In this document: piece by piece, positions 16,930-26,282 of the stretch
How positions within the stretch are numbered: position 1 is the first letter of the stretch
Layout: the number at the start of each line of letters is the position of its first letter
From: Streptomyces chryseus
GTDB taxonomy: Bacteria; Actinomycetota; Actinomycetes; Streptomycetales; Streptomycetaceae
Length of the DNA stretch: 64,000 nucleotides
NCBI RefSeq assembly: GCF_014650755.1
Contig: NZ_BMVO01000021.1
Coordinates: forward strand, 1-64,000
Reading direction: 5' to 3'
Translations under genes and position numbers: made by a program
The notes under the pieces: model-generated
Databases searched by the model: none
The model's input: the letters and a program-made list of their open reading frames with translations, nothing else
Told to the model about the DNA's origin: nothing

Positions 16930-17892
16930 CTATCCCGCCTCCGTGACCCCCGCCACCAGCTCGTCGGCCGCCGCGTAGGGGTCGAGCTCGCCCGCGACGA
17001 TCCGCTCGGCCAGCGCCCCGAGCCGCCGGTCGCCGCGCAGGTCCCCGATGCGCTCGCGCAACGCGGTGACCGCGATCGTCTCGACCTCGTGCGCCGCGCG
17101 CTTCGCCCGCCGCTCCCCCAGCACCCCGCGCTCCTCCATCCACGCCCGGTGCTTCTCCAGCGCCTCGACGACCTCGTCGACGCCCTCGCCCCGCGCGGCC
17201 ACCGTCTTCACGATCGGCGGCCGCCAGTCCCCGGGCCCCCGGGACTCCCCGAGGCCCAGCATGTGGTTGAGCTCCCGCGCGGTGGCGTCGGCCCCGTCCC
17301 GGTCGGCCTTGTTGACGACGTACACGTCACCGATCTCCAGGATGCCCGCCTTCGCCGCCTGGATCCCGTCCCCCATGCCCGGTGCCAGCAGCACCACCGA
17401 CGTATCGGCCTGCGAGGCGATCTCGACCTCGGACTGCCCTACGCCGACCGTCTCGACCAGCACCACGTCGCACCCGGCGGCGTCGAGCACTCGGATGGCC
17501 TGCGGCGCCGCCCAGGCCAGACCGCCCAGGTGTCCGCGCGTGGCCATGGACCGGATGTAGACGCCCGGGTCCGAGGCGTGCTCGGACATCCGCACCCGGT
17601 CGCCGAGCAGCGCGCCGCCGCTGAACGGCGACGAGGGGTCCACCGCCAGGACGCCGACCCGCTTCCCGGCCCGCCGGTACGCCGACACCAGGGCCGAGGT
17701 GGAGGTCGACTTGCCCACGCCGGGCGAGCCCGTGAGCCCCACGACGTACGCGTTCCCGGCCAGCGGAGCCAGCGCCGCCATCACCTCGCGCAGTTGCGGG
17801 GACGCCCCCTCGACCAGCGAGATCAGCCGGGCGACGGCACGCGGCCGGCCTTCTCGCGCCTGAGCCACCAGCCCGGGGACGTCCTGCATCAC
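16930..17892 (-). CDS. meaB: MeaB/ArgK-type G3E GTPase, acyl-CoA mutase chaperone
   Basis: A 320-residue SIMIBI-class GTPase: Walker A GLTGSPGVGKST near 53-64, switch region with GDRVRM, VETVGVGQSE near 147, and the base-specificity motif NKAD near 195. MeaB loads adenosylcobalamin and protects acyl-CoA mutases. GTG 17892 has GAGGAG at 7 nt; ATG 17889 is an equally good start. It is 59 bp downstream of a thiolase on the same strand and near the epimerase, in keeping with propionyl/methylmalonyl-CoA metabolism. Confidence 0.92.
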   Translation of the reverse strand: MMQDVPGLVAQAREGRPRAVARLISLVEGASPQLREVMAALAPLAGNAYVVGLTGSPGVGKSTSTSALVSAYRRAGKRVGVLAVDPSSPFSGGALLGDRVRMSEHASDPGVYIRSMATRGHLGGLAWAAPQAIRVLDAAGCDVVLVETVGVGQSEVEIASQADTSVVLLAPGMGDGIQAAKAGILEIGDVYVVNKADRDGADATARELNHMLGLGESRGPGDWRPPIVKTVAARGEGVDEVVEALEKHRAWMEERGVLGERRAKRAAHEVETIAVTALRERIGDLRGDRRLGALAERIVAGELDPYAAADELVAGVTEAG

Positions 17893-17951
17893 AACTCCGC
17901 TCCTCGATCAAGCACTACGGAAGGGTTACGCGCCCGCGATCGCTCGCCGCG

Positions 17952-19154
17952 CTACTTGCCCGCGACCTTGATGATCAGCGCATCGCCCTGACCACCGCCA
18001 CCACACAGCGCGGCAGCCCCGACGCCGCCGCCCCGCCGCTTCAGCTCCAGGGCCAGGTGCAGCACGACGCGCGCGCCGGACATCCCGATGGGGTGCCCCA
18101 GGGCGATCGCGCCACCGTTGACGTTCACCTTTTCCGGGGACACTCCGAGGTCCTTCATTGACTGGACGGCGACGGCCGCGAAGGCCTCGTTGATCTCGAT
18201 GAGGTCCAGGTCCTCGACGCCGATCCCTTCCTTGCCGAGCGCGTGCGCGATGGCGTTGGAGGGCTGCGACTGGAGCGAATTGTCCGGGCCGGCCACGTTG
18301 CCGTGGGCCCCGATCTCGGCGATCCACTCGAGACCGAGCTCCTCTGCCTTGGCCCGGCTCATCACGACGACGGCGGCCGCGCCGTCGGAGATCTGCGAGG
18401 CGGTGCCGGCCGTGATCGTGCCGTCCTTGGCGAACGCGGGGCGCAGCTTGCCCAGCGACTCGGCCGTCGTCTCGGCCCGGATGCCCTCGTCCTTGGAGAA
18501 CAGCACCGGGTCGCCCTTGCGCTGCGGGATCTCGACGGGCGTGATCTCCGCCTCGAAGAGCCCGTTCTTCTGCGCGGCGGCGGCCCGCTGGTGCGACTGG
18601 GCGGCGAACTCGTCCTGCGGTCCGCGGGCGATCCCGAGCCGGGTGTTGTGCTTCTCGGTCGACTCGCCCATCGCGATGCCCTCGAAGGAGTCGGTCAGAC
18701 CGTCGTGGGCCATCGAGTCGAGCATCTCGATGGCGCCGTACTTGAAGCCCTCACGGGACTTCGGCAGCACGTGCGGCGCGTTGGTCATGGACTCCTGGCC
18801 GCCGGCCACCACGATGTCGAACTCGCCGGCGCGGATCAGCTGGTCGGCCAGCGCGATGGCGTCGAGCCCGGAGAGGCAGACCTTGTTGATGGTCAGGGCG
18901 GGGACGTTCATGGGGATGCCGGCCTTCACGGCCGCCTGGCGGGCGGGAATCTGGCCTGCACCGGCCTGGAGGACCTGGCCCATGATCACGTACTGGACCT
19001 GGTCACCGCCGATGCCGGCCCGCTCCAGGGCGGCCTTGATGGCGAATCCGCCGAGGTCCGCGCCGGAGAAGGACTTGAGCGAGCCGAGGAGCCGGCCCAT
19101 GGGGGTGCGGGCGCCAGCGACGATGACGGACGTGGTGCTGTTCGTTCCAGACAT
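17952..19154 (-). CDS. Acetyl-CoA C-acetyltransferase (thiolase)
   Basis: A 400-residue thiolase with the acylation Cys in NKVCLSGLDAIALA (about 91), the His in GGAIALGHPIGMSGAR (about 350) and the second Cys in CGGGGQGDALI (about 383). It condenses two acetyl-CoA to acetoacetyl-CoA or runs in reverse. ATG 19154 follows AGGGG at 10 nt. It precedes meaB in the same direction and is divergent from the epimerase, with a dyad between them. Confidence 0.93.
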   Translation of the reverse strand: MSGTNSTTSVIVAGARTPMGRLLGSLKSFSGADLGGFAIKAALERAGIGGDQVQYVIMGQVLQAGAGQIPARQAAVKAGIPMNVPALTINKVCLSGLDAIALADQLIRAGEFDIVVAGGQESMTNAPHVLPKSREGFKYGAIEMLDSMAHDGLTDSFEGIAMGESTEKHNTRLGIARGPQDEFAAQSHQRAAAAQKNGLFEAEITPVEIPQRKGDPVLFSKDEGIRAETTAESLGKLRPAFAKDGTITAGTASQISDGAAAVVVMSRAKAEELGLEWIAEIGAHGNVAGPDNSLQSQPSNAIAHALGKEGIGVEDLDLIEINEAFAAVAVQSMKDLGVSPEKVNVNGGAIALGHPIGMSGARVVLHLALELKRRGGGVGAAALCGGGGQGDALIIKVAGK

Positions 19155-19188
19155 GAGGCACGGCCCCTAGGGATGAGGAGTGAACGAG

Positions 19189-19216
19189 GGTTTACCTCAA
19201 TGTACTGAGCGGTACC
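19189..19216. promoter_or_regulatory. 28-bp interrupted dyad upstream of the thiolase
   Basis: The pattern GGT-N4-CTCA-N6-TGAG-N4-ACC is exactly symmetrical over 28 bp, although the spacer bases do not pair. It lies 35 bp before the thiolase ATG in the spacer shared with the divergent epimerase, a likely repressor site. Confidence 0.4.
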
Positions 19217-19290
19217 TGTGCGGTCACCGGGCAGCAAGTGTGATCGCGCGCACGTTGCGTAACCACCCCCAACCGCGCTGCACTGTCCCC

Positions 19291-19731
19291 ATGCTGACGC
19301 GAATCGACCACATCGGAATCGCCTGTTTCGACCTCGACAAGACCATCGAGTTCTACCGCTCGACCTATGGCTTCCAGGTGTACCACTCGGAGGTCAACGA
19401 GGAGCAGGGCGTCCGTGAAGCCATGCTCAAGATCAACGAGACGTCCGACGGCGGCGCCTCCTACCTCCAGCTCCTGGAGCCCACCCGCGAGGACTCCGCG
19501 GTGGGAAAGTGGCTGGCCAAGAACGGTGAGGGGGTCCACCACATCGCGTTCGGCACCGCCGACGTGGACGGCGACGCATCGGACATCCGCGACAAGGGCG
19601 TACGGGTCCTGTACGACGAGCCGCGCATCGGTTCCATGGGCTCCCGCATCACCTTCCTGCACCCCAAGGACTGCCACGGAGTACTGACGGAACTGGTCAC
19701 TTCGGCCCCCTCCTCCGCCACGGAGCACTGA
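19291..19731 (+). CDS. mce: Methylmalonyl-CoA epimerase
   Basis: A 146-residue vicinal oxygen chelate protein. Metal ligands are evident in RIDHIGIACFDL (His), ASYLQLLEP, GVHHIAFGT (His) and the C-terminal HGVLTELV (Glu). It interconverts (2R)- and (2S)-methylmalonyl-CoA. I chose ATG 19291 because upstream codons are not conserved in type; no good ribosome-binding site precedes it. Its link to meaB and thiolase fits propionyl-CoA assimilation and polyketide precursor supply. Confidence 0.93.
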   Translation: MLTRIDHIGIACFDLDKTIEFYRSTYGFQVYHSEVNEEQGVREAMLKINETSDGGASYLQLLEPTREDSAVGKWLAKNGEGVHHIAFGTADVDGDASDIRDKGVRVLYDEPRIGSMGSRITFLHPKDCHGVLTELVTSAPSSATEH

Positions 19732-19776
19732 CCGGAGCACTGTCCCGCTGATCCCACGCCGGTAGAGTGGGCGGTT

Positions 19777-19796
19777 CCGGTCCGGGGCCGGACCGG
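19777..19796 (+). terminator. Stem-loop after the epimerase
   Basis: A 7-bp perfect stem (CCGGTCC/GGACCGG) closes a 6-nt GC loop 46 bp after the epimerase stop and before scy. It is a moderate terminator candidate without a T-tract. Confidence 0.5.
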
Positions 19797-19921
19797 GGCC
19801 TGTGACTCATGCCTCACTGTTGATCTGAGACCATTCCCCCCGGGGGCCGCCCGAAGTCGGGGCGGTGCTTGTTTCGGAGAGTTCGGAAGAGTTGCGACCA
19901 GGGGACGGATGGGACCGCGCA

Positions 19922-22900
19922 GTGCGGGGCTACGAACGGCACGAGCCTGACGACCATCTCTCGCGGTTCGAAGCCGAGATGGACCGGCTGAAGACCGAGC
20001 GGGAGAAGGCGGTTCAGCACGCCGAGGACCTCGGCTACCAGGTCGAGGTGTTGCGCGCCAAACTCCATGAGGCGCGCCGCAACCTGGCGTCCCGTCCCGC
20101 CTACGACGCGGCGGACATCGGTTACCAGGCCGAGCAGTTGCTCCGTAACGCCCAGATCCAGGCGGACCAGCTGCGTACCGACGCCGAGCGCGAACTGCGC
20201 GACGCCCGGGCGCAGACGCAGCGGATCCTCCAGGAGCACGCCGAGCACCAGGCTAGGCTCCAGGCCGAGTTGCACACGGAGGCGGTGACCCGCCGCCAGC
20301 GGCTCGACCAGGAGCTCGCCGAGCGCCGGCAGACCGTCGAGGCCCACGTCAACGAGAACGTGGCCTGGGCCGAGCAGCTGCGCGCCCGCACCGAGGCGCA
20401 GGCCCGCCGGCTCCTGGAGGAGTCGCGCGCCGAGGCGGAGCAGTCCCTGGCCGCCGCCCGCGCGGAGGCCGAGCGCGTCGCCCGGGAGGCCCGCCAGCGC
20501 CTCGGCTCCGAGGCCGAGAACGCCCGCGCCGAGGCCGAGGCGATCCTGTTGCGCGCCCGCAAGGACGCCGAGCGCCTGCTGAACGCCGCCTCCAACCAGG
20601 CGCAGGAGGCCACCACCCACGCCGAGCAGCTGCGTACGTCGACGACCGCCGAGTCCGACCAGGCGCGCCGGCAGGCCGCCGAGCTCAGCCGCACCGCCGA
20701 GCAGCGGATGCAGGAGGCCGAGGCGGCGCTGCGCGAGGCACGCGCCGAGGCCGAGAAGGTCCTCACCGAGGCCAAGGACGCGGCGACCAAGCAGCTGACC
20801 GCGGCCGAGTCCGTCAACGAGCAGCGCACCCGTACGGCCAAGTCCGAGATCGCCCGGCTGGTCGGCGAGGCCACGAAGGACGCCGAGGCGCTGAAGGCGG
20901 AGGCCGAGCAGGCCCGCGCCGACGCCGTCGCCGAGGCCGAGCGGCTGGTGGCCGAGGCCGCCGAGAAGGCCCGTACGGTCGCCGCCGAGGATTCGGCGGC
21001 CGCGCTGGCCAAGGCCGCCCGTACCGCCGAAGAGGTCCTCACGAAGGCGTCCGACGACGCCAAGGAGACCACCCGCAAGGCGTCCGAGGAGGCCGAGCGG
21101 ATCCGCCGCGAGGCCGAGGCGGAGATCGAGCGGCTGCGCAGCGAGGCGGCGGCCCAGGCCGACCAGCTCAAGGGCGCGGCGAAGGACGACACCAAGGAGT
21201 ACCGGGCCAAGACGGTCGAGCTGCAGGAGGAGGCGCGCAGGCTGCGCGGCGAGGCCGAGCAGCTGCGGGCCGAGGCGGTCGCCGAGGGCGAGCGGATCCG
21301 CGGCGAGGCACGCCGCGAGGCCGTCCAGCAGATCGAGGAGGCGGCGAGGACCGCCGAGGAGCTGCTGACCAAGGCGCGGGGCGACGCCGACGAGCTGCGC
21401 ACGTCCGCCTCCGCCGAGAGCGAGCGGGTGCGCGGCGAGGCCATCGAGCGCGCCACGACGCTGCGCAAGCAGGCCGAGGAGACCCTGGAGCGCACCCGCG
21501 CCGAGGCCGACCAGCTGCGCGCCGAGGCCGAGGAGCAGGCGCAGCGGACCACCTCCGACGCCGAGGACGCCGCCCGCGCGCTGCGCGAGGAGGCAGAGCG
21601 CGGCATCGCCGCCCGCCAGGCCGAGGCCACCGAGGAACTGACCCGGCTGCACACCGAGGCCGAGCAGCGCGTCACCGCCGCCGAGCAGGCACTGGGCGAG
21701 GCGAGGACCGAGGCCGAGCGGCTGCGCCGGGAGGCCGGCGAGGAGATCGAGCGGCTGCGCACCGAGGCGGCCGAGCGGGTACGGACGCTCCAGGCGCAGG
21801 CCGAGACCGAGGCAGAGCGGCTGCGCACGGAGGCGGCCGCCGATGCCGCGCAGTCGCGCGCCGAGGGCGAGGCCGTCGCCGTACGGCTGCGCAGTGAGGC
21901 GTCGAACGAGGCCGAGCGGCTCAAGACGGAGGCGCAGGAGAGCGCGGACCGGATCCGGTCCGAGGCCGCCGCCGCGGCCGAGCGCGTCGGGGCCGAGGCC
22001 GCCGAGGCGCTGGCCGCCGCCCAGGAGGAGGCCGCGCGCCGCCGCCGGGAGGCCGAGGAGACGCTGGCCGCGGCCCGCGAGGAGGCCGAGCGGGAGCGTA
22101 CGCAGGCCCGCGAGCAGAGCGAGGAGCTCCTCGCGTCCGCCCGCAAGCGGGTCGAGGACGCGCAGGCCGAGGCCCAGCGCCTGGTCCAGGAGGCGGACTA
22201 CCGGGCCACCGAGCTGGTCGCGGCCGCCGAGCAGACCGCGCAGCAGGTACGGGACGCGGTAGCCGGGCTGCAGGAGCAGGCCGAGGAGGAGATCGCCGGG
22301 CTGCGCTCGGCCGCCGAGCACGTGGCGGAGCGGACGAGGACCGAGGCCCAGGAGGAGGCGGACCGGCTCCGCGCCGACGCGTACGAGGAGCGGGAGCGGG
22401 CCACCGAGGACGCGAACCGGCTGCGCCAGCAGGCGCGGGAGGAGACCGACGCGGCCAAGTCGCTCGCGGAGCGCACGGTCGGCGACGCGATCGCGGAGGC
22501 GGAGCGGCTGCGCACCGACTCCTCGGAGTACGCCCAGCGCATTCGTACGGAGGCGTCCGACGCGCTGGCTTCGGCCGAGCAGGACGCGTCGCGTTCGCGC
22601 GCCGAGGCCCGTGAGGACGCCAACCGCATCCGCAACGAGGCGGCGGCGCAGGCGGACAGGCTGATCGGCGAGGCGACGGGCGAGGCCGAGCGCATGGCGG
22701 CCGAGGCCGTGCAGTCGCTGACGGCCGCCGGGCAGGACGCGGCCCGGATGCGGGCCGAGGCCGAGCAGATCAAGGCGGACGGCGAGACCGGGGCCGAGCG
22801 GCTGCGGGCCGAGGCGCGCGAGGAGGGCGAGCGGGTTCTCGACGAGGCGCGCAAGGCGGCGGACAAGCGCCGCGCCGACGCGGCGGCCCAGGCCGACAAG

Positions 22901-24043
22901 CTCGTCTCCGAGGCGAGCGGCGAGGCGGACAAGCTCGTCGCCGACGCGAACAGCGAGGCCGAGCGGCTGCGCGCGGAGGGCGAGCGGGTCCTGGACGAGG
23001 CGCGCGAGACGGCCGACAAGCGCCGCGCCGACGCGGCGGCCCAGGCCGACAAGCTCGTCTCCGAGGCGAGCGGCGAGGCGGAGCGGCTGCGCGCGGAGGC
23101 CGCCGAGATGGTCACCTCCGCCCAGCAGGCGGCGGAGCGCGTCAGGTCCGAGGCGCGGAAGGTCAAGGCGGACGCCGAGGAGGCGGCCGAGCGGATGCGC
23201 GGCGACGCCCGTGCCGAGGCGGACCGGCTGCTCGACGAGGCGCGTCAGGCGGCGTCCAGGCGCCGGTCGGACGCGGCCGAGCAGGCCGATCAGCTGATGG
23301 CGAAGGCCCAGGAGGAGGCGCTGCTCGCCGCGACCAAGGCGGAGGAGCAGGCCGACACGATGGTCGGCGCGGCCCGCAAGGAGGCCGAGCGGCTGGTCGC
23401 GGAGTCGACGGTCGAGGGCAACTCGCTGGTGGAGAAGGCCCGTGCGGACGCCGACGAGCTGCTGGTCGGGGCCCGCCGGGACGCGACCGCCATAAGGGAG
23501 CGGGCGGAGGAGCTGCGCGCCCGTACCGAGGCCGAGATCGAGGAGCTGCACGAGCGGGCCCGCCGGGAGACGTCCGAGCAGATGCGGACGGCCGGCGAGC
23601 GGGTCGACAAGCTGGTGAAGGCCGCGACGGAGCAGCAGGCGGAGGCCGAGGCGAAGGCCAAGGAGATGATCTCCGAGGCGAGTTCGGAGGCGGGCAAGGT
23701 CCGCATCGCCGCGGTGAAGAAGGCCGAGGCACTGCTCAAGGAGGCCGAGCAGAAGAAGGCCGAGCTGGTGCGCGAGGCGGAGAAGCTGCTTACGGAGGCC
23801 CGGGCGGAGGCCGAGCGCATGGTCGACGAGGGCCGGCGCGAGCTCGATGTGCTGGTCCGCCGCAGGGAGGACATCCAGGCCGAGATCTCCCGTGTCCAGG
23901 ACGTACTTGAGGCGTTGGAGTCCTTTGAGGCGCCTTCCGGGGGCGGCAAGGCGCCGTCGAACAGCGGCTCCGGCGCGGGTGGCGTGAAAGCCGGCGCGGC
24001 GGCGGGCTCCACTCGTTCGGGTGGCAAGTCATCCGACGGTTAG
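19922..24043 (+). CDS. scy: Scy, coiled-coil polarisome organiser
   Basis: About 1373 residues, nearly all coiled coil. The opening (VRGYERHEPDDHLSRFEAEM, then DLGYQVEVLRAKLHEARRNL) is the conserved short N-terminal part. It is followed by hundreds of A-E-R-L-R-x-E-A type hendecad/heptad units built on a 51-residue period. A non-coiled Gly/Ser tail ends the protein. Scy nucleates the tip-organising centre with DivIVA and FilP and sets branch sites. I chose GTG 19922 by recalled homology; an in-frame upstream GTG at 19865 would add 19 residues. It is slightly longer than the roughly 1326 residues I recall for S. coelicolor, and one 51-residue unit looks freshly duplicated. Confidence 0.93.
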   Translation: MRGYERHEPDDHLSRFEAEMDRLKTEREKAVQHAEDLGYQVEVLRAKLHEARRNLASRPAYDAADIGYQAEQLLRNAQIQADQLRTDAERELRDARAQTQRILQEHAEHQARLQAELHTEAVTRRQRLDQELAERRQTVEAHVNENVAWAEQLRARTEAQARRLLEESRAEAEQSLAAARAEAERVAREARQRLGSEAENARAEAEAILLRARKDAERLLNAASNQAQEATTHAEQLRTSTTAESDQARRQAAELSRTAEQRMQEAEAALREARAEAEKVLTEAKDAATKQLTAAESVNEQRTRTAKSEIARLVGEATKDAEALKAEAEQARADAVAEAERLVAEAAEKARTVAAEDSAAALAKAARTAEEVLTKASDDAKETTRKASEEAERIRREAEAEIERLRSEAAAQADQLKGAAKDDTKEYRAKTVELQEEARRLRGEAEQLRAEAVAEGERIRGEARREAVQQIEEAARTAEELLTKARGDADELRTSASAESERVRGEAIERATTLRKQAEETLERTRAEADQLRAEAEEQAQRTTSDAEDAARALREEAERGIAARQAEATEELTRLHTEAEQRVTAAEQALGEARTEAERLRREAGEEIERLRTEAAERVRTLQAQAETEAERLRTEAAADAAQSRAEGEAVAVRLRSEASNEAERLKTEAQESADRIRSEAAAAAERVGAEAAEALAAAQEEAARRRREAEETLAAAREEAERERTQAREQSEELLASARKRVEDAQAEAQRLVQEADYRATELVAAAEQTAQQVRDAVAGLQEQAEEEIAGLRSAAEHVAERTRTEAQEEADRLRADAYEERERATEDANRLRQQAREETDAAKSLAERTVGDAIAEAERLRTDSSEYAQRIRTEASDALASAEQDASRSRAEAREDANRIRNEAAAQADRLIGEATGEAERMAAEAVQSLTAAGQDAARMRAEAEQIKADGETGAERLRAEAREEGERVLDEARKAADKRRADAAAQADKLVSEASGEADKLVADANSEAERLRAEGERVLDEARETADKRRADAAAQADKLVSEASGEAERLRAEAAEMVTSAQQAAERVRSEARKVKADAEEAAERMRGDARAEADRLLDEARQAASRRRSDAAEQADQLMAKAQEEALLAATKAEEQADTMVGAARKEAERLVAESTVEGNSLVEKARADADELLVGARRDATAIRERAEELRARTEAEIEELHERARRETSEQMRTAGERVDKLVKAATEQQAEAEAKAKEMISEASSEAGKVRIAAVKKAEALLKEAEQKKAELVREAEKLLTEARAEAERMVDEGRRELDVLVRRREDIQAEISRVQDVLEALESFEAPSGGGKAPSNSGSGAGGVKAGAAAGSTRSGGKSSDG
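22823..23128 (+). repeat. Recent tandem duplication of one 153-bp (51-residue) Scy unit
   Basis: Unit one (22823-22975) and unit two (22976-23128) are offset by exactly 153 bp. Bases 22862-22929 and 23015-23082 are identical over 68 bp, and the first 35 residues differ only at two positions (KA against ET). Other Scy units are far more diverged, so this copy is young. Confidence 0.85.
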
Positions 24044-24165
24044 CCACTCAAAAGGGGTGTCATTCTCCAGAGCAAACGGGCATTGACTCGATGACACGCC
24101 GCTTCGGCCCCTAGGATTCCCCCTAACACCTCACCGGTCACATTCGACAGGAACCCAGGAACCCC

Positions 24166-25104
24166 ATGAGCGACACTTCCTCCCCCTTCGGCTTCGAGCT
24201 CGTGCGGCGTGGTTACGACCGCGGTCAGGTGGACGACCGCATTACCAAACTCGTCGCCGACCGTGACAGTGCTCTGGCCCGAATCACTGCTCTGGAAAAG
24301 CGCATCGAGGAACTCCACCTCGAGACGCAGAACGCCCAGGCCCAGGTGAGCGACGCGGAGCCGTCGTATGCCGGGCTCGGTGCGCGCGTCGAGAAGATTC
24401 TCCGCCTCGCCGAGGAGGAGGCGAAGGACCTGCGTGAGGAGGCCCGTCGCGCCGCCGAGCAGCACCGCGAGCTCGCCGAGTCGGCGGCGCAGCAGGTGCG
24501 CAACGACGCCGAGTCGTTCGCGGCCGAGCGCAAGGCGAAGGCCGAGGACGAGGGCGTCCGTATCGTCGAGAAGGCCAAGGGTGACGCCTCCACGCTGCGC
24601 AGCGAGGCGCAGAAGGACGCGCAGCAGAAGCGCGAGGAGGCGGACGCCCTCTTCGAGGAGACCCGCGCCAAGGCCGCCCAGGCCGCCGCGGACTTCGAGA
24701 CGAACCTGGCCAAGCGCCGCGAGCAGTCGGAGCGCGACCTGGCTTCGCGTCAGGCCAAGGCCGAGAAGCGCCTCGCCGAGATCGAGCACCGCGCCGAGCA
24801 GCTTCGCCTGGAGGCCGAGAAGCTGCGTACGGACGCGGAGCGCCGTGCCCGTCAGACGGTGGAGACCGCGCAGCGCCAGGCCGAGGACATCGTGGCCGAC
24901 GCGAACGCCAAGGCCGACCGGATCCGCAGCGAATCGGAGCGCGAGCTCGCGGCGCTCACCAACCGCCGCGACTCGATCAACGCGCAGCTGACCAACGTCC
25001 GCGAGATGCTGGCCACGCTGACCGGTGCGGCTGTCGCCGCCGCCGGCGCCCCGGCCGACGACGAGCCGATCACCCGCGGCGTCCCGGCGCAGCAGACCCG
25101 CTAG
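24166..25104 (+). CDS. filP: FilP, intermediate-filament-like coiled-coil protein
   Basis: A 312-residue protein. The N-terminus has a DivIVA-like block (SPFGFELVRRGYDRGQVDDR), followed by a coiled coil over about 25-290 and a short Ala/Gly/Asp tail. FilP forms cytoskeletal filaments that give hyphae rigidity and bind DivIVA and Scy. ATG 24166 is preceded by two AGGAACCC boxes. It lies 122 bp after scy on the same strand and ends at a strong terminator. Confidence 0.95.
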   Translation: MSDTSSPFGFELVRRGYDRGQVDDRITKLVADRDSALARITALEKRIEELHLETQNAQAQVSDAEPSYAGLGARVEKILRLAEEEAKDLREEARRAAEQHRELAESAAQQVRNDAESFAAERKAKAEDEGVRIVEKAKGDASTLRSEAQKDAQQKREEADALFEETRAKAAQAAADFETNLAKRREQSERDLASRQAKAEKRLAEIEHRAEQLRLEAEKLRTDAERRARQTVETAQRQAEDIVADANAKADRIRSESERELAALTNRRDSINAQLTNVREMLATLTGAAVAAAGAPADDEPITRGVPAQQTR

Positions 25105-25145
25105 TCCCCGGGCCTGCCCCGGCGAGAAGCGGAAGCAATCAGACC

Positions 25146-25183
25146 GCGAAGCCCCCCGTCATTCCGGTGGCGGGGGGCTTCGC
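25146..25183 (+). terminator. Strong stem-loop terminator after filP
   Basis: A 13-bp perfect stem (GCGAAGCCCCCCG and its complement) with a 12-nt loop lies 41 bp after the filP stop. Confidence 0.85.
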
Positions 25184-25216
25184 GCGCCCTTAGCGTGGCC
25201 CGACATGCTGTGCTTT

Positions 25217-25235
25217 CCCGGGGGGCGCCCCCGGG
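25217..25235 (+). other. Hairpin in the leader of the ABC-2 operon
   Basis: An 8-bp stem (CCCGGGGG/CCCCCGGG) with a 3-nt loop lies about 60 bp before the GTG of the first ATPase gene. It could be a second terminator or part of the untranslated leader. Confidence 0.45.
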
Positions 25236-25295
25236 CTCCCAGCCGGACGGACAGGCCAGTCGCCTGCCCGAGGTGCCTTGGCGAGGTGGGTCTGA

Positions 25296-26279
25296 GTGAT
25301 CGAACTGACGGGGCTGACGAAGCGTTACGGTGAGAAGCTGGCCGTCGACCAGCTGACCTTCACCGTACGGCCGGGCATCGTGACCGGCTTCCTCGGCCCG
25401 AACGGGGCGGGCAAGTCGACGACCATGCGGATGATGCTGGGGCTGGACAACCCGACGGCCGGTGACGTCCGCATCGACGGCAAGCACTACGCCGACCTCA
25501 AGGATCCGCTGAAGTACATCGGCGCGCTCCTCGACGCCAAGGCGATGCACGGCGGCCGCAGCGCGTTCAACCACCTGCTGTGCCTGGCCCAGAGCAACGG
25601 CATCCCTCGCACCCGGGTCTCGGAGGTCCTGGAGACGGTGGGCCTGACCTCGGTCGCCAAGAAGCGCGCGAAGGGCTTCTCGCTCGGCATGGGGCAGCGC
25701 CTGGGCATCGCGGGGGCGCTCCTCGGCGACCCCGAGATCCTCATGTTCGACGAGCCGGTGAACGGCCTCGACCCCGAGGGCATCCACTGGATCCGCAACC
25801 TGATGAAGACGCTGGCCTCCCAGGGCCGTACGGTCTTCGTCTCCTCCCACCTGATGAGCGAAATGGCGCTCACGGCGGACCACTTGGTCGTCATCGGCCA
25901 GGGCCGGCTGCTCACCGACACGTCGATGGCCGGCTTCATCAAGGAGAACTCGCGCAGTTACGTGCGCCTGCGCTCCCCGCAGCAGGAACGGCTGCGCGAC
26001 GTGATGCACGAGGCCGGGATCACGGCGGCCGGCGCGGCCAACGGGTCGCTGGAGGTGGACGGGGTGAGCGCGGAGCAGCTCGGCGAGCTCGCCGCCCGGC
26101 ACCAGCTCGTTCTCCACGAGCTGAGCCCCCAGCAGGCGTCGCTGGAGGAGGCGTTCATGCAACTGACCGCGGAGTCCGTCGAGTACCACGCGCATTCCGA
26201 CGGTGAACGGCCCGCGCCGCCCGGGGCCGGCTGGGGTGCGGGGGTCCAGCAGCGGAAGACGACCGGGAAGGGGGCCTGA
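25296..26279 (+). CDS. ABC-2 type transporter ATPase 1
   Basis: A 327-residue ATPase: Walker A GPNGAGKST (about 36-44), Walker B LMFDEPVNGLD and the SSHLMSEMA H-loop. The signature region is FSLGMGQRLGIA instead of the usual LSGGQ. A regulatory domain and a Gly/Pro-rich tail follow residue 220. Starts GTG; the permease begins 3 bp after its stop. Such systems export drugs or peptides or act in envelope homeostasis; the substrate is unknown. A close paralogue lies at 27186-28442. Confidence 0.9.
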   Translation: MIELTGLTKRYGEKLAVDQLTFTVRPGIVTGFLGPNGAGKSTTMRMMLGLDNPTAGDVRIDGKHYADLKDPLKYIGALLDAKAMHGGRSAFNHLLCLAQSNGIPRTRVSEVLETVGLTSVAKKRAKGFSLGMGQRLGIAGALLGDPEILMFDEPVNGLDPEGIHWIRNLMKTLASQGRTVFVSSHLMSEMALTADHLVVIGQGRLLTDTSMAGFIKENSRSYVRLRSPQQERLRDVMHEAGITAAGAANGSLEVDGVSAEQLGELAARHQLVLHELSPQQASLEEAFMQLTAESVEYHAHSDGERPAPPGAGWGAGVQQRKTTGKGA

Positions 26280-26282
26280 ATC

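Noticed and set aside
19814..23551. A 1245-codon open frame antisense to scy, and another at 20122-22146
   Set aside because: They arise because the GC-rich repeat codons of scy leave no stops in other frames. The translations are low-complexity Leu/Gly/Arg or Ser/Ala without any family feature, and no ribosome-binding site precedes them.
24084..24118. Promoter TTGACT with TAGGAT before filP
   Set aside because: The two boxes are 23 bp apart, too far for a normal promoter; I could not find a better pairing.
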